In this document: piece after piece, positions 53,434-61,846 of the stretch
Numbering within the stretch: position 1 is the stretch's first letter
How the letters are laid out: each line of letters begins with the position of its first letter
Assembly (NCBI RefSeq): GCF_007860015.1
Contig: NZ_SJPS01000004.1
Span: 317,567 to 381,566, forward strand
Direction: 5' to 3'
From: Bythopirellula polymerisocia
GTDB taxonomy: Bacteria > Planctomycetota > Planctomycetia > Pirellulales > Lacipirellulaceae
Length of the DNA stretch: 64,000 bases
Notes under the pieces: generated by a model
Seen by the model: only the letters and a program-made list of their open reading frames with translations
Database searches by the model: none
Told to the model about the DNA's origin: nothing
Translations under genes and position numbers: made by a program

Positions 53434-54654
53434 ATGAGTGAAATAGACAATCGCAGTCAGCAATCGCGCCTTTGCTGGCTCGTGCCCGGTGAAAGGGCGG
53501 GTGGCATCATTTGGGTCGCGGATTCATGCTGTCGGCAATCCGCGGCTGAAGGATATGAAGTGACTCTTCTTACGATGGAGCCACTGAGCACAAGGACTAG
53601 ACAAACGGCCAACTACTCAGTCAATTGTTTGAATGTGATTTCACCATATACAGATACGCCAAAGATTTTTTTGGATTGGGTTACTCAGAATCGTCCGGAT
53701 GTATTGTTTATCAATGGTTGTGATACCATGGATGATTGCATACCTTACCTGCCGCCAGAGGTACGTTGCGTATACGTCGTTCACGACACGATGTCGTTCT
53801 ACTGGAAGAGGGCGGTAAAGTATGAGAAAAGTCTCGATGCGATCGTAGCGGTATCGAACGCGACGGCGAGTCGGTTCCGTGGCCGGCTCAAACATCCTGA
53901 AAGACTGCACGTAATCCAGAACGGCACTGTCTTCCCTCCGCGTCGCACATTGGACTCTCCATCCCACGGAAAGGATTTAGTCTTTTTGGGGGGGAGTGAC
54001 TCGCGCAAGGGCGCTTATGACCTAGTTCATTTATGGCCGATATTAGTTGAAAGTGGTTACAGTGGTCGCCTGCATTGGTATGGTCAAATGGCCGAAGACA
54101 TAAAGCTGCGTATCGCCACGCTGCCTGCCTCAGATCAGATAATGACCTACGGGCATGTGCCGCGCACTGAAGTCTTATTGCGACTTGAGTCTTCAAGTGT
54201 TCTGCTCATGTTGAGCCGGGCCGAGGCTTGCAGCATTGCCTTACTCGAAGGAATGAGCATGGGGTGTGTGCCGGTGGCCTGGGATATCAACGACACAGGT
54301 ACGAAGGAAATTGTCAAAGACGGCCATCGTTTCCTTGCGCCTCTTGGCGACTATAACGCTCTGGCGAAACAGACACTTCTAGCCCTCGAACATCATGATG
54401 CGGTCACGGAAGGGATTGCGACTCATGCACGTACAGAGTTCGCGGAATCCCGCATGTGGCGCGATTACGGAATTATTATTAACCAAATAGTCACGCAGCC
54501 CCTTGCAATAAGGCCATGTGAAGGCCAGTCTCCGCCCGATTATGAATTTCCTATACGGACTTCTCAACTTATCCCGCGCAGACTCTGGAAATTTCTGAAG
54601 CCACGGATCGCCAAATCTCCTCGACTCTACTATTTCCTCCGCAAGAAACTCTGA
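53434..54654 (+). CDS. GT4-family glycosyltransferase
   Basis: 406 aa, GT-B fold. N-terminal GERAGGIIWVADSCCRQ resembles the acceptor-side glycine loop. The C-terminal nucleotide-sugar domain has VFLGGSDSRKGAYDLVHLWPIL and RAEACSIALLEGMSMGCVPVAWD, i.e. the EX7E-type Glu motif of family 4. Sugar donor and acceptor are not predictable. A good GAAAGGAAAG ribosome site precedes the ATG. The C-terminus is basic. Confidence 0.88.
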   Translation: MSEIDNRSQQSRLCWLVPGERAGGIIWVADSCCRQSAAEGYEVTLLTMEPLSTRTRQTANYSVNCLNVISPYTDTPKIFLDWVTQNRPDVLFINGCDTMDDCIPYLPPEVRCVYVVHDTMSFYWKRAVKYEKSLDAIVAVSNATASRFRGRLKHPERLHVIQNGTVFPPRRTLDSPSHGKDLVFLGGSDSRKGAYDLVHLWPILVESGYSGRLHWYGQMAEDIKLRIATLPASDQIMTYGHVPRTEVLLRLESSSVLLMLSRAEACSIALLEGMSMGCVPVAWDINDTGTKEIVKDGHRFLAPLGDYNALAKQTLLALEHHDAVTEGIATHARTEFAESRMWRDYGIIINQIVTQPLAIRPCEGQSPPDYEFPIRTSQLIPRRLWKFLKPRIAKSPRLYYFLRKKL

Positions 54655-54736
54655 TTGACCAAAGCTGCCTCTCAGGTTTCATGGACTTGTAAGCGACTCT
54701 AGCCGCGAGCACTCTCTCAAATCAGGAACAAGTCAA

Positions 54737-55423
54737 ATGCTTACCGATCCTTTCTCTCTCAAATCTCGCTCTAAACTATCGCCAAGCCGTATCGCATTCA
54801 CTGCACGGGCAAGATGGTGCGAATACCTAGCTCAACGAAAATTCGAAGCGTATGAGCTACCACGGAAGGAAATCGAAGACTTACCTGATATTACAACGGC
54901 TGTGTCATGGGATGACACTTCTGTCACAAAGTTACAACTTCAGCATCTGCTTAAAGGGTTAGAAGACACTGAGCTAATTGAGGGATGCGTTGTGGAATTA
55001 GGATCCTACCGAGGAGAGACCACAATCGCTCTCTCCAGACATACAGCACGGCTTGTGGTAGCAGTTGACCCGTTTCTAGGCGGCTGGGGAGCAACCAATG
55101 AAGATTTCAGGACATTTATTAATAAGATCCAAGATTCGCCGAAAATAGTCCATGTTCATAAGACATCCGGCGAAGGTGCTTCCTCCTGGGAATATGGGCC
55201 GGCCAGCTTTGTTTTTATCGATGCGGTCCATAACTATGTCAATGTTGCATTTGACATCTCTGTTTGGTGGCCCAAACTTGCAGTAGGTGGCATCATGGCA
55301 TTTCACGATACTGATCTACGAATCTTCTCAGGTACACGTCGGGCGGTTCATGAGCTTGTGGAAGAGGGTACTTCCATCTATGCGCACCCCAATAATTTGA
55401 CCATGTTGAGGAAACTCAAGTAG
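54737..55423 (+). CDS. Class I SAM-dependent methyltransferase (Methyltransf_24-like)
   Basis: 228 aa. The SAM motif is VVELGSYRGETTIALSRHTARLVVAVDPF (about 82). The block ASFVFIDAVHNYVNVAFDISVWWPKLAVGGIMAFHDTDL is characteristic of the group that includes TylF- and cephalosporin hydroxylase-like enzymes, with acidic metal-binding candidates (D in FIDAVHNY and HDTDL). It probably O-methylates a sugar in the repeat unit. It is flanked by glycosyltransferase and methyltransferase genes in the same direction. Confidence 0.85.
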   Translation: MLTDPFSLKSRSKLSPSRIAFTARARWCEYLAQRKFEAYELPRKEIEDLPDITTAVSWDDTSVTKLQLQHLLKGLEDTELIEGCVVELGSYRGETTIALSRHTARLVVAVDPFLGGWGATNEDFRTFINKIQDSPKIVHVHKTSGEGASSWEYGPASFVFIDAVHNYVNVAFDISVWWPKLAVGGIMAFHDTDLRIFSGTRRAVHELVEEGTSIYAHPNNLTMLRKLK

Positions 55424-55518
55424 AAACCAAGTAATCTCATTTAATATTGCGCGAACGTTAACCAATCAATTCCGCCTACTAACCAAAGTGTCTTTCATAC
55501 TTAATTTCACTTTGCATT

Positions 55519-56436
55519 ATGGGAAGAGAGTCAATTGCACGGAATGCTATTCGACAAGTCGATCTACTACAAGCTGATGGTGGCAATCTATTGTCTTGCA
55601 GATTCAGGAAACACCCTATGAATCGTTCGATTCTCGTTCGAATCATGGGCTTCCGTGCGACTCTAATACACGGTGATACGCTTGTGTTGGATCGTTGGCG
55701 GTGGTTAAGGCGTCGATTGCCGAAAACAGCTAATAACGAAAGTCTTCTTGATGTAGGCTGCGGAACTGGCGCGTTTACAATTGGCGCCGCACTAAGAGGC
55801 TATCAGGCAACGGGAATTAGTTGGGATGAACGCAATCAAGAAGTAGCCAAACAGCGCGCGATGCTTTGTCATGCTGAAAAGTCGAGCTTCGTGATCGGAG
55901 ACGTCCGAGAACTTGGCGAGCTTCAGAATCTCAAAGATAATTATGATTGCGTGATTTGTCTCGAATGTGTGGAGCACATTCTCAATGACCTCAAGTTATT
56001 CCGCGATCTAGCCGACAGAATTAAACCCGGTGGCCGTCTCCTGCTTTCGACGCCCCACTACTATTATCTTCCAATGAGCGATGAAGATCTTGGCCCTTTC
56101 CTCACCGAAGAAACTGGATGGCATGTACGCCGCGGTTACACATCCGCGATGCTTCTTGAGTTGTGCGAGACAGCAGGACTTCACCATGGCGAGATATCAT
56201 ATTGTAGTGGATTCATTAGCCAAATGGTGACGAGATTTTGGCGTACGTGCAACCGACTGCCGGGTGGTACTGCTCTTGGCTTCGTACTTACGCTCCCGCT
56301 CAGATTGTTGCCCCTCATTTTACCTGACAGATGGATCACGCAAGTGCTGAGATGGCCCTTTTATTCCATTTGCTTAGAGGCTTATAAGCCTCGCTTTGAA
56401 AACGAAAAAGGCAATTCAAGAATCTCCGATTCGTAA
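55519..56436 (+). CDS. Class I SAM-dependent methyltransferase (UbiE/Methyltransf_11-like)
   Basis: 305 aa. Motif I is SLLDVGCGTGAFTIGAALRGYQATGISW (about 75), with DCVICLECVEHILNDLKLFRDLADRIKPGGRLLLSTPHYYYLP downstream. The long C-terminal part (about 220-305) ends in a hydrophobic segment LGFVLTLPLRLLPLILP that may be membrane-associated. It likely modifies a lipid-linked glycan or its sugar. The target is unknown. It lies in the same strand block as the other assembly genes. Confidence 0.85.
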   Translation: MGRESIARNAIRQVDLLQADGGNLLSCRFRKHPMNRSILVRIMGFRATLIHGDTLVLDRWRWLRRRLPKTANNESLLDVGCGTGAFTIGAALRGYQATGISWDERNQEVAKQRAMLCHAEKSSFVIGDVRELGELQNLKDNYDCVICLECVEHILNDLKLFRDLADRIKPGGRLLLSTPHYYYLPMSDEDLGPFLTEETGWHVRRGYTSAMLLELCETAGLHHGEISYCSGFISQMVTRFWRTCNRLPGGTALGFVLTLPLRLLPLILPDRWITQVLRWPFYSICLEAYKPRFENEKGNSRISDS

Positions 56437-56522
56437 GATACAGTCTTGGCTAAATCCTCAAGATGATCCTAACCGATGCCTAACTTTGCTCCGCAAATCA
56501 TGTCAAGCGAAGTGAATAAATA

Positions 56523-57746
56523 GTGCGCGTTGTGGTTGCCCAATTGGGAGCGAGGATGCATTACGCGGTACCGCGCATCCTGTCCCAGTCTGGCATGCTC
56601 GAGCACTTTTATACGGATATCTGTGCAACTAAGAGCTGGCCTCGGTTGCTCCATGTCATTCCCAACAGTGTTCGGCCCCAGGGTGTGCAAAGCCTTTTGA
56701 GTCGAAAGCCAATTGGTGTTCCTGCTAAGCACACTACTGCATTCACTCGACTTGGCTGGACTCGTGTAAGAAATCGTTCGAAGTGTAAGACTCCTGCAGA
56801 CGAGTCTCGATTGCACTTGGCCAGTAACAAAGAGTTTGGCAGGCTTGTTGTCGACGCCGGCTTCTTTGGAGCCGACACGACGTTCACTTACAACACGGCG
56901 AGCCTAGAAATAATGCAAGCAGCGAAGCAGCAGGGTCTGACCACCTTTATGGAACAGACCATAGCCCCTATGACTATCGAGCGGAGATTATTGGCAGATG
57001 AATCCAAGCGTCACCCTGATTGGCCCTATAGCGACACTGCGGATGCCTACGATGAATTGATTGCCCGAGAATATGCCGAATGGGAGATTGCGGATCACGT
57101 TCTGTGCGGCTCGGAGTTCGTCAAGCAAGGAATCGCTGATTTGGGTGGACCCGCCGAAAAGTGCATCGTGGTCCCCTACGGCGTGGATACGCAACGCCCC
57201 CCGGAAAAGAAAATTTCTCACGATGGCCCTCTGCGGATACTCACCGTGGGGGCCCTGGGACTTCGCAAGGGCACGCCCTACGTCTTGGAAGCGGCAGATA
57301 CCCTCAAGGGAACAGCCGTTTTTAAACTCGTAGGCCCTGCGGAGGGGCTACCCACGGGCAGAGAATTTCCTTCGAATGTGGAGATCTGTGGAGCAGTCCC
57401 GCGTTCGCAAGTCACAGATTTCTATAGGTGGGCTGATGTTCTGCTGCTTCCATCGATTTGCGAAGGATCTGCCACGGTAATCTATGAATCGTTGGCGGCC
57501 GGCTTACCAGTAATTTGCACGCACAATGCGGGCAGTGTCGTCAAAGATGGTGTCGATGGTTTTCTTATAGCTGCAACAGAATCAAGTGCGATAGTTACAG
57601 CAGTCATGCGATTAGCATCAGAATGTGAGCTACTTAAAAACCTTTCTCTTAACGCAGCAGAAAAGGCCAAGAACTATTCAATGAGACGCTATGGCGAGCG
57701 ACTGGTAAAAGTAATGAAACTTAAAATGCGCATGCCGTCTGTATAA
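56523..57746 (+). CDS. GT4-family glycosyltransferase
   Basis: 407 aa from GTG. It begins VVVAQLGARMHYAVPRIL, and the donor-binding domain contains RILTVGALGLRKGTPYVLEAADTL and the family 4 Glu motif LLLPSICEGSATVIYESLAAGLPVICTHNAGSV. A middle segment (DHVLCGSEFVKQGIADLGGPAEKCIVVPYGVD) is also typical. Adds a sugar to the growing repeat unit; linkage unknown. 11 bp separate it from the polymerase gene. Confidence 0.9.
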   Translation: MRVVVAQLGARMHYAVPRILSQSGMLEHFYTDICATKSWPRLLHVIPNSVRPQGVQSLLSRKPIGVPAKHTTAFTRLGWTRVRNRSKCKTPADESRLHLASNKEFGRLVVDAGFFGADTTFTYNTASLEIMQAAKQQGLTTFMEQTIAPMTIERRLLADESKRHPDWPYSDTADAYDELIAREYAEWEIADHVLCGSEFVKQGIADLGGPAEKCIVVPYGVDTQRPPEKKISHDGPLRILTVGALGLRKGTPYVLEAADTLKGTAVFKLVGPAEGLPTGREFPSNVEICGAVPRSQVTDFYRWADVLLLPSICEGSATVIYESLAAGLPVICTHNAGSVVKDGVDGFLIAATESSAIVTAVMRLASECELLKNLSLNAAEKAKNYSMRRYGERLVKVMKLKMRMPSV

Positions 57747-57757
57747 GTCAATTCCAA

Positions 57758-59146
57758 ATGTTTGTACTTAGTATTGTCGTAACCTTCGGAATTCTGATTT
57801 GCACTGCATATGTCGCGTACAAGAGAACTCTCGACGCATTGCATCCGGCCATGTTTCTTGTACCGATGCTTATGTATGTATATGTAGCGAGACCCGCGAC
57901 CTATGCAATTAATGAAAGTATTGGAGTACTTTTCAGGAGCGAACCCCAACTTCTCTTAGCGCAGTTTATACAGATCCTGGGTTTATCTTGCTTTTGCTTT
58001 GGAATTTTGCGAGGCACCCCCTTTAGCTTATCTAGACCTAACAGATCCTTATCGGGGTTACCCGAAGTCTCACGACATAAACTGCTCGGTCTCGCCCTTG
58101 TCTTAGGAGGGATTGGTGTAATTGGATTCCTGATCAGTATTTTTACCGTCGGTGGATTTGACGTCGCCTACTCACAAGCGAAAGGCGGAGGCTACACCGG
58201 TAGCGGGTACGTACGTGAATTGCCCCACCTGACAATACCCGCGATTGCTCTACTCTTCTTGGCAAGAAAAAAGCAGGGGTTCGCTTTAGAGGATTGGGTG
58301 CTTCTTGCTTTGTTCTGTTTTCCCTTCGCAGTTTCTGGCATTTTGGGAACGCGTCGTGGTCCACTCTTCATGGTGCTTGGGGCAGTGATTTTCTCGCACA
58401 TGCTCTTTTCGCGCCGCCGAATTTCGTTGACTAAGATGTTGCCTGCGGTTGGTCTAATGGGTATTTCTGTGCTCTTTGTCTTCGCTCATCGCTCTGTGAT
58501 CTATCTAAACTCTGATTTTGAGTTCAGCTTGGATTCGCTTGCTGAAGTAATTGCTCCAAGCAAGCGTGTGTCACGAGACAGAATCGACTCCAGCAGTGTT
58601 TGGCTGATTTCGACAGCCACCATTGTCGCCGCAAATCAATCGCACGTACACCATTGGGGACAGCGATGGGGCGTCATTTTGTTCATACGGCCGATCCCTA
58701 AGCAATTGTGGCCTACCAAGTATGAGGATGTTGGCTTTGAGTGGATGGTCAACGGAAGATCATTTGAGGGTATTTCTCCCCAATACTGGTATCGCAGCGT
58801 TGGCTGGCTACCGCCCGTTGGTTCTGCAATAAGTTTTATTGCTGATGCCTATTTAGAACTATGGTACTTCTATACTTTACTGCTTTATTTGATGGGGCGT
58901 ATGTTTGCGGAGCTGTGGAAGAGGGCAAGAACCCTAAGTGGTCTCTGGGCGGTAATTTACGTCGTTTCGGCTGCTATCTCAATATTCCTGGTCGCCCAAT
59001 CAGTGGAAGCATTTTTCTTCCGATTTTTGTTTATCAGTATCCTGACAATCGCAGCTGCCAGATTTGCTGGGATTCCAATTCAAATCACAACTGCTAAGCA
59101 AGAATCTCCAGTGAATTCATCGAACCTGCAACAAGTTCGTTTCTAA
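57758..59146 (+). CDS. Wzy-like O-antigen/EPS repeat-unit polymerase
   Basis: 462 aa integral membrane protein with about 11 helices. It begins MFVLSIVVTFGILICTAYVAYKRTL. A large loop at about 265-345 carries SKRVSRDRIDSSSVWLIS and QLWPTKYEDVGFEWMVNGRSFEGISP, as in the oligosaccharide repeat unit polymerase (OrpW/Wzy-type) families; sequence conservation in these is low and the call rests on topology plus position. It would polymerise flipped units. It lies between glycosyltransferase genes and ends 61 bp before the next one. Confidence 0.75.
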   Translation: MFVLSIVVTFGILICTAYVAYKRTLDALHPAMFLVPMLMYVYVARPATYAINESIGVLFRSEPQLLLAQFIQILGLSCFCFGILRGTPFSLSRPNRSLSGLPEVSRHKLLGLALVLGGIGVIGFLISIFTVGGFDVAYSQAKGGGYTGSGYVRELPHLTIPAIALLFLARKKQGFALEDWVLLALFCFPFAVSGILGTRRGPLFMVLGAVIFSHMLFSRRRISLTKMLPAVGLMGISVLFVFAHRSVIYLNSDFEFSLDSLAEVIAPSKRVSRDRIDSSSVWLISTATIVAANQSHVHHWGQRWGVILFIRPIPKQLWPTKYEDVGFEWMVNGRSFEGISPQYWYRSVGWLPPVGSAISFIADAYLELWYFYTLLLYLMGRMFAELWKRARTLSGLWAVIYVVSAAISIFLVAQSVEAFFFRFLFISILTIAAARFAGIPIQITTAKQESPVNSSNLQQVRF

Positions 59147-59207
59147 AGACTCTCAGACTCCTAATAGAGTGAACAAATATCCAATAGCAAAGACGAGGGC
59201 ATAAAAA

Positions 59208-60353
59208 GTGTCTTTGCTAGTCGTGTTATGGAATAACTTTGGTCCTTATCACGTAGCACGCTTGATCGCATGCGAGAAACGGCTAAAGCTAAAGAACATT
59301 CGAGTAATCGGAATCGAACTTGCTGGACAAGAATCTACCCGTGACTGGCAGCTTGAAAGAGAGAGCTTAAGCTGCGAAATTCACACGCTTGCTCCCGACG
59401 TGATGCTCCCGAAAGACGGCAAAGATCTCTCGCCTCGAATGATTGAAAAACTAGATGAACTCTCTCCAGATTACATAGCCGCCGCTGGCTACGATCGACA
59501 TGAAATGCGTTCGGCAATCCAGTGGGCGAAACAGCATCATCGCTCAACGATCCTCATGTCTGAAACAAAGTGGGATGATCGGCCGCGTCCATTTTGGAAG
59601 ACCGTACTCATCAAGCGTTTTCTCAAGAAGTTTGATTCAGCTCTAGTATCTGGTGCAGCTGCCGGTGAATATCTGGTTACTTTGGGTTTTCCGCGAGAGC
59701 ACATTTTTAGACAGTATGGAGTCATTGACAATGAGTATGTGATCAAGGCCACTGATAGGTTGCGAAGCGACCCCGGTGAAGATGGAAGTCGACTTCCACG
59801 GAAATACTTTCTGGCGTGTAGTCGCTTAATTGAGTCGCGAAAGAATATCCGTGGACTGCTTTCTGGGTTTGCAAGATTTCAAGAACTCGCTGCTGATCGG
59901 GATTATCAACTTGTTATTTGTGGCGATGGTCCCGACAGGGAGATGCTCGAATCTTTTGCGAGAGACCAAGGCATTTGCGATGTCTCATTCGTTGGTTTTC
60001 AGCAATTAGATAATCTGGTGCGATATTATGCGCACGCGTTTTGCTTTGTACATACAGCAGTCAACGAGGCATGGGGACTCGTGGTCAACGAGGCAATGGC
60101 TGCTGGCTTGCCAATTCTCGTATCGAGTCGTTGCGGATGTGCCTACGATCTCGTTTCTAATGGAGCAAATGGATTCACATTTAATCCATACGATACGGAA
60201 GAATTGGCCCAGCGCATGCTACAGATCTCACAATTGCCGGAGACGGAACTCAAATTAATGGGAGAGTCTTCGCGAGAGATCATCTCAAGATTCGGGCCTG
60301 ACCAATTTGCGCAGGGCATCCAACAAGCAATTGAATGTGCATCGAGAAGATAG
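59208..60353 (+). CDS. GT4-family glycosyltransferase
   Basis: 381 aa from GTG. N-terminus SLLVVLWNNFGPYHVARLIACEKR. The donor domain includes YFLACSRLIESRKNIRGLLSGFARF, LVICGDGPDREMLESFA and HTAVNEAWGLVVNEAMAAGLPILVSSRCGCAYDLV, the Glu-containing signature of family 4. It is probably membrane-peripheral. The gene overlaps the start of the next one by about 17 bp. Confidence 0.88.
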   Translation: MSLLVVLWNNFGPYHVARLIACEKRLKLKNIRVIGIELAGQESTRDWQLERESLSCEIHTLAPDVMLPKDGKDLSPRMIEKLDELSPDYIAAAGYDRHEMRSAIQWAKQHHRSTILMSETKWDDRPRPFWKTVLIKRFLKKFDSALVSGAAAGEYLVTLGFPREHIFRQYGVIDNEYVIKATDRLRSDPGEDGSRLPRKYFLACSRLIESRKNIRGLLSGFARFQELAADRDYQLVICGDGPDREMLESFARDQGICDVSFVGFQQLDNLVRYYAHAFCFVHTAVNEAWGLVVNEAMAAGLPILVSSRCGCAYDLVSNGANGFTFNPYDTEELAQRMLQISQLPETELKLMGESSREIISRFGPDQFAQGIQQAIECASRR

Positions 60354-61548
60354 CCCCAAAAATGCCAGCATCCCACTCAACGTCTTTCTTGTGATAGTTG
60401 ATCATATAGTTGGTGGACTCTCTTCCAAAGCGAGCGGAGTTGCGACAGTATTAACGGAGTTGACCGCAGCTCAAAGTGATCTTGGAATAGCTACTACTGT
60501 GTTTTCCACAGACTGTGTCTCCTCTGGCTTAAGAAGTGTTCCCGTAAAGTCGCCTGTAAAATCGATTTCTCCGCCGGGGCGTTGGCTGGGCCGTTTATGT
60601 TATTCGCCTGCGCTTAGACGAGAGCTAGATAGTCTCATACCTCAAGGAGATGTGGTCCATATTCACAGTTTATGGACTATGCCAAACGCTTATGGCTCTT
60701 CGTTGGCAAAGAAGCATGGAAAGCCTGTCGTGTTCTCACCCCATGGGTCTCTTGAAACCTGGGCTCTGAATCGCCACCGGTGGAAGAAGCGAATCTGTGA
60801 AGAGATGTTTCAAAGAAGAGATCTTGAGCAAGCCAATTGTGTTCATGCGCTAAGTCATACCGAAGCAGATAGCATTCGTGGTTATGGACTCACAAATCCC
60901 ATTGCAGTCATTCCGAATGGAATAAACCTCTCAGCATACGAGAATTTGCCAGATCGATCAGTTCTACTCAATTCCTATCCGCAACTAACGGACAAGCGAA
61001 TCGTACTTTTTCTGTCGAGGCTGCATCCCAAAAAAGGTTTGCAGCATCTTGTCGAGGCGTGGAGGAAAATAGTAGTCGACAACCAGGATGTACAGTTAGT
61101 GATTGCAGGCCCCGATAATGGTCACGAAGCAATAATCCGAGGCTTGGTCTCAGATCTGGAGTTGGATAGCAGCGTACTATTTACAGGGCCACTGTATGGA
61201 GAACAGAAGTTGGCAGCTCTAGCGGCAGCCGATCTCTTCGTGCTGCCTTCGTTCTCCGAAGGTTTTAGCATGGCCATCCTTGAAGCGATGGCTTGTGAAC
61301 TCCCTTTGTTGATATCTCGCAACTGTAGTTTTCCGGAAGTTGCAAATTCGGAAGCTGGTTTAGAATGCGAATCGGATGTCACCTCAACCGAGGAAGGCCT
61401 GCGAAAGATTCTCTCAATGACAAATGATGAGCGCCAGTCCATGGGGCGTAACGGTCGCAAGCTTGTAGAGCAACGTTACACTTGGGATCGAATCGCAAAA
61501 CAATTCCTGGAACTCTACGAGCGAGTGGTAAATGGGGAAGAGGCGTAA
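60337..61548 (+). CDS. GT4-family glycosyltransferase
   Basis: 403 aa from the GTG at 60337; a TTG at 60307 would add 10 residues, and neither has a clear ribosome site, consistent with coupling to the upstream gene. The acceptor-side loop is HIVGGLSSKASGVATVLTELT. The donor domain has VLFLSRLHPKKGLQHLVEAWRKI, LVIAGPDNGHEAIIRGLV and LPSFSEGFSMAILEAMACELPLLIS, all typical of family 4. It is the last gene of the AT-rich block; its TAA is followed by GTCGCGAGTGGTG, the start of the repeat-rich flank. Confidence 0.9.
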   Translation: MHREDSPKNASIPLNVFLVIVDHIVGGLSSKASGVATVLTELTAAQSDLGIATTVFSTDCVSSGLRSVPVKSPVKSISPPGRWLGRLCYSPALRRELDSLIPQGDVVHIHSLWTMPNAYGSSLAKKHGKPVVFSPHGSLETWALNRHRWKKRICEEMFQRRDLEQANCVHALSHTEADSIRGYGLTNPIAVIPNGINLSAYENLPDRSVLLNSYPQLTDKRIVLFLSRLHPKKGLQHLVEAWRKIVVDNQDVQLVIAGPDNGHEAIIRGLVSDLELDSSVLFTGPLYGEQKLAALAAADLFVLPSFSEGFSMAILEAMACELPLLISRNCSFPEVANSEAGLECESDVTSTEEGLRKILSMTNDERQSMGRNGRKLVEQRYTWDRIAKQFLELYERVVNGEEA

Positions 61549-61846
61549 GTCGCGAGTGGTGACACGAAGAAATAGAACACAGATGAACACTGATTGGAAT
61601 GAATGAGGCGCGAGGCGCTAGTTGCTAGGCGCTAGTCAGAAGAAGAATACCTAAATCGAACAATTTCAACTTGATTTCCTCCTTTCCTTCAAACAACTAG
61701 CGCCTAGCGTCTTGTAACGTTCGGGGGGGAGGTAGTTAGTGGTGAGTCGTGAGTAGTGAGACAGAAATTACCGGTGGCTAGCGCCAATCCGCTCAGGAAA
61801 AGTTCCAGCCCTCAGTCCCTAGCACCCAGATCCTAATCCCTTAATC
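61549..61846. other. Repeat-filled junction between glycosyltransferase block and oxidoreductase
   Basis: 298 bp. It contains a fragment like the long palindromes (GAACACAGATGAACACTG), a GCGCTAG inverted repeat (about 61607-61720), and a single arm of the 39871 repeat (61769-61796, CCGGTGGCTAGCGCCAATCC). No gene seen. Confidence 0.7.
61607..61720. repeat. GCGCTAG-family inverted repeat
   Basis: GAGGCGCGAGGCGCTAGTTG followed by CTAGGCGCTAGTCAG on the left, and AACAACTAGCGCCTAGCGTC on the right, around an AT-rich centre of about 55 bp. Confidence 0.8.
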
